A stretch of 64,000 nucleotides of DNA from Hyalella azteca (lineage: Eukaryota > Arthropoda > Malacostraca > Amphipoda > Hyalellidae), in assembly GCF_000764305.2 (NCBI RefSeq), contig NW_025945971.1, positions 48,796 through 112,795 of the forward strand, in the 5' to 3' direction. Position numbers and translations under genes: made by a program. A model generated the notes under the pieces. That model was not told the origin of the DNA, ran no database searches, and worked only from the letters and a program-made list of their open reading frames with translations. How positions within the stretch are numbered: position 1 is the first letter of the stretch; every line of letters begins with the position of its first letter. Below, piece after piece: positions 53,864 to 64,000 of the stretch.

Positions 53864-55402
53864 TTAGCATTCAATTTTAACACGGAACCGATGTTCCCTG
53901 CGAATGCCATTGTCTTCGCTGGCTACTAACCAAATCTCAAATTCAAGGCACGCTTCAGCGTTCGTCATGCAATACTTACTAGATCGAATTTTCGCCATGG
54001 CTCCGTTGAAACTCAGCGACGTCAATAAGAAGAACGTGAGCAGAAAAGCTGGCGTGTTGACCGTCTTAAACTCGGCCCATCTGACGGCTGACGAGACATA
54101 GTTCTTGGGGCTGACATTTGCCTTCACTGCCCGCTTGCTGATTACTTCTGGAGGATTCCGGCTCTCGATGATGACCTTTGCAGCCGATGTGGTGCTGGAG
54201 GGTAGGTTTGCAGGGACTTCAGTAATATTGACTTGGCCTTCAATGGCTTCAGGAGAACGGTTATCGTTTCCGCGAAATGCTGTGGAAGTGAACGTGGTAT
54301 TTTTTACTTTGCTGCAAGGAAAGTGATTCCCAAAGACTTCATATCGATGGAATTCGTCCAATTGGGCTTCAATTTTAATGAATTTGTTACTCATAGCGTC
54401 TGTCTGAACACCACAATGTCGTGAGTTGGCACTGTTGAAAAATTCATGCTGCTGAACTTTCTCTTTAATTTTGGCACTTGGAACTTTGAATCCGGTTTCG
54501 TCATGCACTAGTATCTTATGTGTAATTGAGTCACCAGGGCCGACTGTTTTTGAGTCAGCAGCCTTTGAAGATTGCTTTGAATTTTTTAGTGCACGTGGAA
54601 ATGAATCTCTGGCCTTTCCATTTGACATTTGAGTCCCAGTCTCTGAATAGCTAGGCATTATGAATGAATTTGGACTGACAACAATTGAATTGGATGTTGA
54701 TTCCAAGTGTCCACTGTATTGGTCAGCTAGTAATTCTTCGCAAAGTGATTTCTGAGGTGTAAATTGGATGAATGAACTGGTAGGTGCATAGCTCGTTTCA
54801 TGAACTGAATTTTTCCCAGCAACAAACAGGCTCTTCAAACTTGGGGTGCGTGAGAAGATCTTATTTGAAATATTGTTCTTAGCAGGGCAAGTTTTCATCA
54901 AGTAACTCTGTGAGACTGAGGAGCCAACTTTGTCGGTTGAAACTGTCGTAATAAAATCGTTTTTATCCAGCACCTTCTTATCCATTTCATGCACTTCTTT
55001 CAAAATTTCGATCAAGTTATCGGTGATCAATGATAATTGCAAAGTAGCTAAATTTGAAACTCCGAAGCATACTTTGTAACATGAATAAATTGTCAATTCA
55101 GCATCTGTATATTCTGTATGCATAAATAATTCAACTAATGGATCGACGTCTGAAAAAAATTGGGTTTTGAGAATAGGTGATTCCTTCAAATTAATGTCAT
55201 TCCAGTCTTCAACTCCGGATTGATTTCGAGTTCGGAAACTCACGTCTCTTGAAACTCCACTTGGTCTAAAGGAAGGTTGAACTTCATTGATCATTTTTGT
55301 CAGGGAAACATTCACGAGCGTGGCTGTGGCGTCGCCAAGGGAAATCGGTTCTAGAATCGCCGAACTTCTCGTTTTGCAGTCATTGTCGTGAACGCCTAAC
55401 AT
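53864..55402 (-). CDS. Long ORF of unknown function, possible 5' exon
   Basis: An uninterrupted 512-codon frame in AT-rich DNA, far longer than chance would give. I do not recognise the protein. It starts MLGVHDNDC and is Ser/Thr/Asn-rich and probably disordered for about 440 residues. A hydrophobic stretch AFLLTFFLLTSLSF follows at about 452-465 and then a basic segment. A consensus donor GTAAGT at 53979-53974 (after CGATCTA) lies shortly after the hydrophobic stretch, so the coding part may really end at 53980 and splice on in phase 1. The direction and position would allow it to be a 5' exon of the Dpr-like gene, with the hydrophobic stretch acting as signal anchor, but the connecting exon was not found. 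It could also be an independent single-exon gene. Confidence 0.45.
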   Translation of the reverse strand: MLGVHDNDCKTRSSAILEPISLGDATATLVNVSLTKMINEVQPSFRPSGVSRDVSFRTRNQSGVEDWNDINLKESPILKTQFFSDVDPLVELFMHTEYTDAELTIYSCYKVCFGVSNLATLQLSLITDNLIEILKEVHEMDKKVLDKNDFITTVSTDKVGSSVSQSYLMKTCPAKNNISNKIFSRTPSLKSLFVAGKNSVHETSYAPTSSFIQFTPQKSLCEELLADQYSGHLESTSNSIVVSPNSFIMPSYSETGTQMSNGKARDSFPRALKNSKQSSKAADSKTVGPGDSITHKILVHDETGFKVPSAKIKEKVQQHEFFNSANSRHCGVQTDAMSNKFIKIEAQLDEFHRYEVFGNHFPCSKVKNTTFTSTAFRGNDNRSPEAIEGQVNITEVPANLPSSTTSAAKVIIESRNPPEVISKRAVKANVSPKNYVSSAVRWAEFKTVNTPAFLLTFFLLTSLSFNGAMAKIRSSKYCMTNAEACLEFEIWLVASEDNGIRREHRFRVKIEC

Positions 55403-58030
55403 TGTAATCCTTTATCCGGATGGAATTTATCGGCAAACGGCTCTTTCGAGGATCTGAAATTTTGAGTCGAAGAAAACCTCCATTCCTTTTAGATTTTTGT
55501 GAATATAAATGTATTCCTGTTTTTTTTTATTTATGTGAAATTGGGATCCCGGAATAAACTTCGATCTTTTAAAAATGTTCATAAACAAGGTAAACCTGTC
55601 AATATGCTAAATTCAGTTTAAAGATTAATGAGAGTTTCTTGAATTTTTCAAAATCAATTTTGTAATCAAATTCATGACAATTGTTATAAAATTTATTCTC
55701 AAACAGTCTGAGATATTTCCTTTCCAAATTTCGAATACTTTCAAAATTAAACTTGCACATACCAGTAAAATTTTTGTATTAACTCAGAGATAACATATTC
55801 ATTTGCCCGCACCAAAAAATTTAATTCAGAATCAAGTTGTTCGTTTCAGGAGATTCAAAGTCACATTCTTTTAGTTGTATCACTCTTATTCTGTAAATCT
55901 AGTGCAAAGTTCTTGATACTCGAAACTTTACTGCAATATTTTTACGACGCGCACGTTCATTACTTACAGATTTAAACTCGCGGTACCTGCACAAAAACAT
56001 TTTCAGGAAGATAAGTTTCACAGACGTGAAAAAATAAGTTTCTGCATTGGTGTTAGATAAATCGTAACTGCACATAAGGTTTAAATTAAGCATCCAAGAT
56101 TATTTCATAAGTAATTCATAACCTCCTCAATTTGTATTGTTTTTGTTTCGCACTTAGGCATATAGAAATCACGACATTTTGTATTGATAAACCGCTATAC
56201 CAAATACAGTGCATCATGTCAGAATTTTTTCATCGTCATATGCTCTTAATAATTGATTAAGAGCCTTAACGCCACCTAATCACATTAAGGGTGCTCTAAT
56301 AATTATAAAAATAGTTTATTTTAATTGAATTATGCAACTCACGAGGCAGCATATTACCGTCTTTGCCATTATAATAACTCATCCAAGTAAGAATTTTACT
56401 ACATTTTTAATTTAAATTTTCAAAAGAGATTTTAAAAAATGCATACAATACTTTCGATTTCTTCTTTGTCATAGATAGAGAGCTTCGATGGCTTTTCGAA
56501 TATAATTTTTAGTGAGATGGAAAATTAAATAAAACGTATATGATTTTTGAGTAAATTAATAAATAATTTTCATTTGCTGAATCGTGAAGACATTGAAACG
56601 AACTATTAATTTAAAATGACGGTAAACTATATAAGTATCACTTATGAATATTTTTATTATTTAAAGTTATGAGCGAAAAAACGGGCTAATGCTGTGGAGG
56701 ACAATTTTTGAAGTGATGAAAATTTTTAGGGGAAGAATTCAGAGCGCTTTCGGTAGTGATGGAAAATTAAATAAAACGGATGTGATTTTTGAGTAAATTA
56801 ATAATTAATTTTCATTTGCTGAATCGTGAAGACATTAAAACGAACTATTAATTTAAAATGACGTATTTTTATTATTTAAAGTTATGAGCGAAAGAACGGG
56901 CTAATGCTGTGGAGGACAATTTTTGAAGTGATGAAAATTTTTAGGGGAAGAATTCAGAGCGCTTTCGGTTCCATTAATAGATTTTAATAAGTGCATGAAA
57001 AATATGTGCAGGAAATATTTACTCACCTACGTTATTAACAACTGCTTTAATTATTACTGATAATTAATGATTTGGAAAAAATTAAAGTTTACAATTTCAA
57101 TTCTAACTCGCAGTGACAGATTCGCATTTTCCATCTGGCATGTTCCAATTGATTGTTGATTCAATACCCATTACCGTGAAACTTTCACGCTATCTTTAAT
57201 GAAAGTTACTAGATTTGAATATATGTATTTTTATTAAAATTTGAATAAATTCATCTCAGTGTTCAGCAATGAGTCTGTCTTGAAACGATAAAACGTGTTA
57301 TCTTAAGATCGACAACCGAGTGTTTATTGCAATTGTCAAAGCTCTTGCTGAAAATATTCATTCATTTTATAATAAACAAGAACAAAACCCATTCAATGGA
57401 GGCAAGTGACAGTGCAAACAATGGCGATAACTTGACATAAAATTTTTAGAACTTGCCATAAAATTTCTGGAACTTGCCATAAAATTTTCCGGGAGTCTGA
57501 TTACCCAACTTTCACACGACTTTGAAACCAACTTCCTTTCCTGGGAATTTAGGTTTGAAGATTTGCTTTGCACTTCACTAGACTCGAAAAATTCCAATTA
57601 CTTTCGAAAAAAACTCGAGCAAATGCTTCTAAATTATAAAATCATATCTGTTTCAATTTTTTTTATAGAGCGCAAATTTAATCAAATATTTATTGATCAA
57701 ATAGTGAAATACTGGGTGATATCATTTAACTGTGTAAAATTCTTGATATTTTTCTCTGTGTACTTCACTCGGAAAAAATCCGAAAAAATCTGCGTAGGGT
57801 AAAGTGAGCAGTCTGAAAATTCCGCCCATTTTCTGAGGTTAGAATGCTAACGACTGACTAGGGTAGGGATTCCTACAGTTTTTATTGAAATTTACTGAGA
57901 ATTGAATAGCTTAAAAGTTTACCTGTGCGTGTTTGAGTTTCGATATACCGCTCTCATCGAGCATGCTCGGGCATTACAAACCATTCAAATTTATCAATGT
58001 TTTTTCATTACACTTTTACTTATTACAGCA
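55403..58030. other. Stretch without a recognised gene
   Basis: AT-rich DNA upstream of the 512-codon ORF. Apart from the tandem duplication at 56515-56968 I see no structure that supports a gene. Confidence 0.45.
56515..56968. repeat. Tandem duplication of about 240/210 bp
   Basis: GATGGAAAATTAAATAAAAC through TTCAGAGCGCTTTCGGT occurs twice in a row. The second copy lacks about 30 bp (the stretch around GGTAAACTATATAAGTATCA). Confidence 0.93.
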
Positions 58031-58033
58031 CAA

Positions 58034-58231
58034 CTATTTAATACATTGCCCTTTGACTTTTTTCTGAAAATTTTGTAAGGCTGAATAAGGGGGATGCATA
58101 AATAAGTTTCCTGTTTTATAACTCCTACCTCTATGCTCTGCTACCCTAGCATAAATATTGCGTGATATCATAGCGACATACGCAGATGCGCGCTGCGTAC
58201 AACTATATTGATAAACTAGGGACGATCGCAT
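58034..58231 (-). pseudogene. Decayed GIY-YIG-like fragment, probably Penelope-type element
   Basis: The frame reads SSLVYQYSCTQ, then AYVAMISRNIYARVAEHRGR and SYKTGN. This resembles the GIY-YIG endonuclease region of Penelope-like retroelements (family pattern: V-Y-x-Y-x-C, then Y-V-G-x-T-x-R-x-L, R-x-x-E-H, R-T-G). The glycine after YV and the second cysteine of the CxxC are lost, and no reverse transcriptase lies next to it. It is therefore a dead 5'-truncated remnant if the assignment is right. Confidence 0.45.
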
Positions 58232-58270
58232 TGGAATAGGGAGAGTATCTTTGTACGCTTGTACGTAAAC

Positions 58271-58303
58271 ATTTTCTCTTATACTATGTGTATAAGAGAA
58301 AAT
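58271..58303. repeat. Perfect 14-bp inverted repeat
   Basis: ATTTTCTCTTATAC, a 5-base loop TATGT, then GTATAAGAGAAAAT. It could form a hairpin. It is not next to a coding stop that I trust. Confidence 0.9.
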
Positions 58304-58829
58304 AAAAATTTTCTTCTTTGCTTAAAAATTACCGATGATTATATCATCAAAGTCATGAATGACAATATTTCTCTACCCATCCAATTTCCTCAGTGATAGG
58401 TGCGTTTTAAACACAATAAAACACCGCATGGAATTAAAGTAATAATTGAATCAGCTGAAGAAACATCCACCCAAAAAGTGCAATACCAAATGGCACTAGA
58501 CAAATAATAGATTAAATATATTAATTTGAGCCCAACAGAAGTCCCTAGAGCTAATCGTGCTTTTAATTGCGTTAGGCACGCATAGTTCGAAGTTTCACGA
58601 GCGTATTTCTCGTGGGGCTGAACTGAGGCTTCATTATTTGGCCACTTAACATCAGCCTTGCCCCACCCGCCAAATTTTACATCATTTTTTGGCCTCGGAA
58701 TTTTCATCTCTCGCTCCAAGGCTCGCCGACTAGCCTTTTAAATTCTGAAAATGATTTTTCTTTGTCCACAATTCAAGAAGACGAAAACAGGCCGCGGTGT
58801 CCAAATGGGTCGTCTGAACACACGCATCG

Positions 58830-58896
58830 GTTGCATGATCTTCATTTCGCAGCTGTTGCATGATCTTCATTTCGCAGCTGTTGCATGATCTTCATT
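58830..58896. repeat. 25-bp tandem repeat
   Basis: Two full copies and a partial third of TTGCATGATCTTCATTTCGC plus AGCTG. Confidence 0.93.
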
Positions 58897-61267
58897 TGTT
58901 GCGAGAACAAAATTGGGGCATGCAAGACTATTTCTTTCCCACCGACAAATAAAGCAGGAATATTTTANGCGTTTAGTTCGTGCGCTTGACCCGAGAAAAA
59001 TACTTGTTTTTCTTTGTGTTCGGGAGCGTGACTTTGTGAAGATCATGTCAATGGCAAAGTGGAACAAGCGACTTCGTCTTCCACTGCAATTTTCGCGAAA
59101 TGAGGTGAGCGATACGAACACATGGAGCTCTGAACTCATGACAGCGCCCACGTGTTTTGCTGGTTTAGTTATACCAAGTTTCATTCTCACGTAAAGAATT
59201 TGTTAGCTTATCAATCATTGAGTAAGAAATAAAATATATTTTTGGCGTAGAATTAGGTCTGAAATATTAGTAGCAGATAAGGAGATAAGCGCACAAAAAA
59301 GTCCGCGTCACGAAATAATGATCACGTTTGATAGCGAATTATTATCATGCGATTCTAGAGCATATTAAATATTAGTTGAGCATTTTTGCAGTTATAATGC
59401 AAGTTATATTATAATGCAGTTATATTGTAGGCAGCACAAATTCCAACTTGTGTTTTTAATTGAGTTTTTTTTTTTATTTTGTGTTAGTATCAGTTCAGGG
59501 TGTCGCTTCAGACCTCGCAAAATTTATGAGGCTGCATGATTATTTTTTTGATCAACTTGAAATTTATTATTTTCAATTTTGGATAATAAAATCAACGTTG
59601 GTCAAAAGGGGCATATTTAGTTATATGCAAATCATTCAAGAGAAAAGTCAAGAGAACACCTAGATATATAAAAATATGAATAGTTTTCCCTATATGAAAA
59701 ACATTTCCATCCATCTTAATCTAGTCAAAACTTCTTTAACTTATCGTTTCTCATAAATACACAATAGAATTCATGACCAGTAAAAACTTTTTTTTTGTGT
59801 GGAAGTTTGGGTAAACTTGGCACCAATCATATTGACTCAAGACCAGATTTGTATTTCAGGTCCTTCAACTTTACGCCCATGAATGTGTACGATTTACTCA
59901 TCATTGCAGAACTTCAAATGATTAATATGATTAATACGTATGTAGTTAGATTGTTTGTAATATACGTTGCTTACATATGAATTATTATGTATGTAAATTG
60001 AATAAATTATTAAATTATGAAATGATTTGTTAATTAATATTTAAATAATTTTACCGTAATAACTACAGCGTCTTAATTGAATGGATCGCAATGTTGTCAT
60101 TTTCAGTTAAAAGAACCTTGTCAAATGCTTATCAGTGGTGGGGCTTCAGAAAAATAACTTTAACTCATCGATTGCCCCTCCAGACGCTACTGAAACAAAT
60201 TTTAAGTTTTATAAATCCTAAATAAGCTTGAACTTTCTCCTAAAAATTTGAACATGAAGCATAATAAGATTATTATGTTAGTGAGGTCCTTATTCCCAAC
60301 GATTTATGCGTTAGGAAATTGAGTCCGGTATATTCTCACAAATTTCGATCAAATTCTCTATGCAGAGTATTAAAAAAGATGCCAGTTTGGAAGCTGCAAA
60401 TAAGGTCTCTACATTTTATGTCGAGTTCTTGCAATGGACTCGAAGAGCTCGGCTTGGATTACAAGGAGAGGCTCGTTCTGAATATTAGGTTTGTCAGAAA
60501 AGAAGGCTCTTCTTAATGTAGTTTGATATTCCACACGAATGAAAACTCGCGCAAAATTTTCAGTATATTCCATGTACATTCTAAAATTAGGCCATACATG
60601 TAACCAAGACGAACTATATAACCACAGTATGCTTAATCGACACGGAACAAAAAATTAACTCTTTCATTCACAATTCTAGTGACTTTGAAGTACGTGGATG
60701 CGTAAAATATTAGTGGATTTAACCTGAAAATTTGCATCCTAATAAAAAAAACTCAGCTGAAATGAACTATATATGAATTTTCAGAATAAATATAATTAAT
60801 TTGCGTGTAATTGTATCAATGCTTTACTTTCCAATATACCATTATTTTAATCGACGGGCTAGCAGCAGCCACACATGGACATTGACAAGCTATCGATAAT
60901 TCGAGTGATTACTGTTAATTACCTTCTAATTATTACATTAGTAAAAGCTACACGACAGGCAACGTGTTTTGTTTCTGCAGGTAGAAACAATACTTGCGTT
61001 ATGTGAACGAAATTTGGTTTTAGTCGAACCATTTAATCATTTTGAAAATGAATACGAAATATAGATGTACAATTATTTATTTTAGTTAATTTCCTTTTTA
61101 TTACTGTATATTCTCCACAACCCGATAGATTACTTTTGACGCGCTTCTAGTCGTTCACAATATGTTACCGAATTTTAATGTTAGCTGAATTTTAGCGGCA
61201 CACGAAAGCAAAATTTTTTAAATTTCTCAAAAATGAGCCAGCGATGCACAGGATTGCCCAGCATACC
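58897..61267. other. Stretch without a recognised gene
   Basis: AT-rich DNA with an N at about 58969. The open frames at 58867-59194 on both strands overlap each other and have no recognisable motifs. Confidence 0.45.
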
Positions 61268-61352
61268 CAGTCTCTGTGCGCGCAGAGAATCGTGCTGTGC
61301 GCAGTCTCTCTGCGCACAGAGAATCGTGCAGTGCGCAGTCTCTCTGCGCGCA
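61268..61352. repeat. 34-bp tandem repeat rich in GCGC
   Basis: Two and a half copies of CAGTCTCTGTGCGCGCAGAG plus AATCGTGCTGTGCG. Each unit holds the near-palindrome CTCTGCGCGCAGAG, unusual in this AT-rich region. Confidence 0.9.
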
Positions 61353-63934
61353 TTTCAGTTCCCACTGCGCCACGCAATTCATTTGCCTGAGTGAGCAGTG
61401 CTTAAGTAATGAAAGTTTTAGAGAACATGAAGAGACCCTCGGTAATTTCCCTCAGCAACAATCAAATGAACAAATATTTCCATCTTACTGGGAACTTTTG
61501 CCTGTAACACTGCAGTGGCCCAGGAGTGGAATAGAGCTCATATTTGGCCCTAGATACGCTGAATGAAATCGATTCCCGAGAAAACTCCCTCATAACTGGG
61601 TCGTGGTGTTCTCGTTCTGATTTGACTGAAGAAAAGTTGACTATATTTCGTCCTGTAGCGAATGTCAAAATAACCTATGATAAATAATAGGAAAATTGCA
61701 GCTAACTAAATTCTAGAAATGAACGTTGCGCTTGTTTCCAGACTCAGCCGTATTCAAAAATTTGTCAGAAAATCATACAGTTTTTTTTAACTTATTTAAA
61801 CTTAATTATAATGTATGTGAAACTATATTTTAGAATAAATTATATTTATTTATTATAATGTCTAATAAACTGATTTTCTAAGGTTATCTTAGAAAATATT
61901 CGGTTGACATCATTTTGACTAACCTGTTTTTTTATATCCTGCATGTACGGAGTATTTTTCAAAGTTTGTTTCTGTATTTGTGTGTATTTGAAGCTTGACA
62001 CCGTAATGATGATGCAGTTACTACGCTATGAATTAAAAAATATAAAGCGTATTTACTTAAAATCGGCATTATTTTCTCTAAAATATTGAGCTAAAATAAT
62101 GTGGGTTTTGGCTATTTTGCGTGTTAAAATATTAAAATTAAAATTAAAAATGCATAGCGTATTTATTTAAAATCGAATTTATTTATTTTCTCTATATCAT
62201 CACTGTGAGCCCGTATCCGCGATACTCATCGTGCCGCGATATAACCTGGAGCTGAAAATATAAAAGTTGTGAGAGAATGATAAGACATTGCAGAACTATG
62301 GATTAGACCATTGCATGGATTAGACCAAATACATTAATTTTATTTTTAAATTTATAAATATACATTTTATTTTAAGAATTCATAAGCTTTGATTAATTTC
62401 ATGCGTTAGGCAAATTTGAGATCTACATTTGCATATGAGTATTTGAATAAATAGTATTTGAATATGAGTTTAAAGAGGGCTTTTTCTAATTTTCATAAGT
62501 TTTATTTTTATTTGAAAAATCGGGCTAATGGGACCGAAAAATTGCAGGATTATTATTCGCAGTCAAAGCCGGGCTAGCATGCTATTTGATAACTATGAGG
62601 GTATGGTAGTCTTATGAGTGCACAATCTAGTTCTGCCAAGATCGGTATCGTCGGTGATGAACAATGAATGATCCCGGTCTTGGTATTATTCATTAAAAAT
62701 GAACAATGAACACAATAACAATACTAGAATTAGTTTTAAAAATAAATTATCTCACTGCTTTAGGCATATCGATGCTAAGGAATCGTCCGGATCGTAGCAA
62801 TAAGGCTATGTGTTCCCACCATTGAAATTACATGTCGTTTCACTCTGTCATTTGCATGACGTTGCTCGGCTACCAAGCAGACTCATTTGCATGCCTGGGA
62901 CTGACAAGAAGCAAGAATCAAACTGCGCGAGACATTGAAGATTTCTACAGAATTTTTATCCTCAAATCCTGTTTGTCTGGCACTATAAAAAATAAAAAAT
63001 AGTACTATGTTTATAAAAAAGTCTGAATTCTACTATTATATTTTTGAGTTGATTTTTGGTAACTGAATGCAACTCTAGTGTGAGCTTAGCTCCTGGCGAC
63101 AGTTGGGAGTGGTCTTATATTTTTCACAAGGAGAAAATGCATGCTGTTCCATTTCTATAAATAAATAGAAAGATACGTATTGTATATATGTGTATTTGAA
63201 GTACTCTTAATATTATTAGCACAATTCTATGATAAAATGTAATGAAAATCTATGAGTAATTATCATGATAGGTGTAGAAATTCGGTTCATCAATGGTTAA
63301 TTTCAAAGTTTTCAACATAAAAACACATCATTTAAAGAAGGAAAGAAATGGCAATGTGTTCTATTTTTTGTAATAAATATCCATGTATAGCATTAATAGA
63401 ACCTTGGCTCCTATTACAAATAATTTTTTTCCATGTACCTAATTTACTGATATATCTCATGACAAATTTTATCTTTATGAGTCATAAATGACACTAATAT
63501 CTCGATATGGGGTGCCATTCAAATCATGCCTTGCATTCAAAATTGAAACAAACAAAAAACTCAGACACCTGAAAATTAAATAAATTCATATCAGACCGAA
63601 ATTTGTAAATAATTCATTCATGTTGCAGAAATTCGTTGCGCCACAACTGATCATAACCCTAACAACTGAAGTCTCTAGCATAATTATATACGAGCATGAG
63701 TTTTACCTTGAGCTTGAACACAGTCTAATTGGGCTAACCTCTTTGTGTTAACCAGGAACATTACCTGAAAAATGGTCAGTTCTTCATAATTATATTGATC
63801 ACGTCTCGAGCTCGGCTTGTAGCCATGCTACTCAGCACTGCTTGCTTCATTCATCAAATAAAAAACCCAATTAAGTGTGTTAAAATTAATTATATTGGGA
63901 TTCAGTTGGCAATATTGGACATTGATAAAGACAT
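61353..63934. other. Stretch without a recognised gene
   Basis: AT-rich DNA. I saw no supported exon, RNA gene or tandem array. Confidence 0.45.
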
Positions 63935-64000
63935 TTTTAGCGCATTTTCTCATTTATGGAAAAAATGCACTATTGTGCTCGTCATGTCCGTCCGTCTGTA
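63935..64000 (-). mobile_element. Fold-back dispersed element, copy 6, cut by window end
   Basis: TTTTTAGCGCATTTTCTCAT, then GAAAAAATGCACTATTGTGC and GTCATGTCCGTCCGTCTG match the other copies. The rest lies outside the window. Confidence 0.85.

Noticed and set aside
58867..59194. Paired frames of 93 and 107 codons containing an N
   Set aside because: They mirror each other on opposite strands, start in a 25-bp repeat and match no family I know.

Overview
This window is eukaryotic nuclear DNA from an arthropod, most likely a crustacean. The genes are split into small exons with GT/AG introns, the DNA is AT-rich, and minisatellites and small fold-back elements are abundant. The protein families (invertebrate Amt transporter, arthropod Cys-rich/CUB serine protease, Dpr immunoglobulin receptor) point to an arthropod. 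The species call is inference.

Layout. (1) 334-11821, plus strand: an ammonium transporter (Amt) in about ten exons. A two-exon cassette (exons 3 and 4) is present twice, and one intron carries a Nextera mate-pair junction adapter, so part of this locus may be misassembled. (2) 13094-27956, minus strand: a secreted trypsin-like serine protease. I reconstruct it as 14 coding exons whose phases all agree, giving a 635-residue protein: signal peptide, six-cysteine module, CUB-like domain, Gly/Pro/Thr-rich linker, catalytic domain. It converges tail to tail with Amt. (3) 28-36 kb: no gene seen, only tandem and dispersed repeats. (4) 36512-44003, minus strand: the 3' part of a Dpr-family two-Ig cell-surface receptor (six exons, 341 residues). 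The exon for the start of Ig1 and the signal peptide was not found. (5) 44-64 kb: mostly non-coding, with one 512-codon minus-strand ORF (53864-55402) of unknown function that may be a 5' exon, and a decayed GIY-YIG-like fragment of Penelope type near 58.1 kb.

The three recognised genes do not form a pathway. The most unusual pattern cuts across all of them. Many introns start or end with a minisatellite whose repeat unit contains the edge of the adjoining exon and its splice site, so each exon edge is followed by several decoy copies of its own splice junction. I count at least eight such edges: Amt exons 3 and 9, protease exons 3, 4 and 10, the Dpr Ig1 donor, and both edges of the Dpr Ig2 exon. 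This is seen directly in the sequence. Its cause and effect on splicing are open.

Other structures are six copies of a fold-back element with a GACGGACA-type core, an inverted pair of short terminal-inverted-repeat elements inside the protease gene, and several local duplications.
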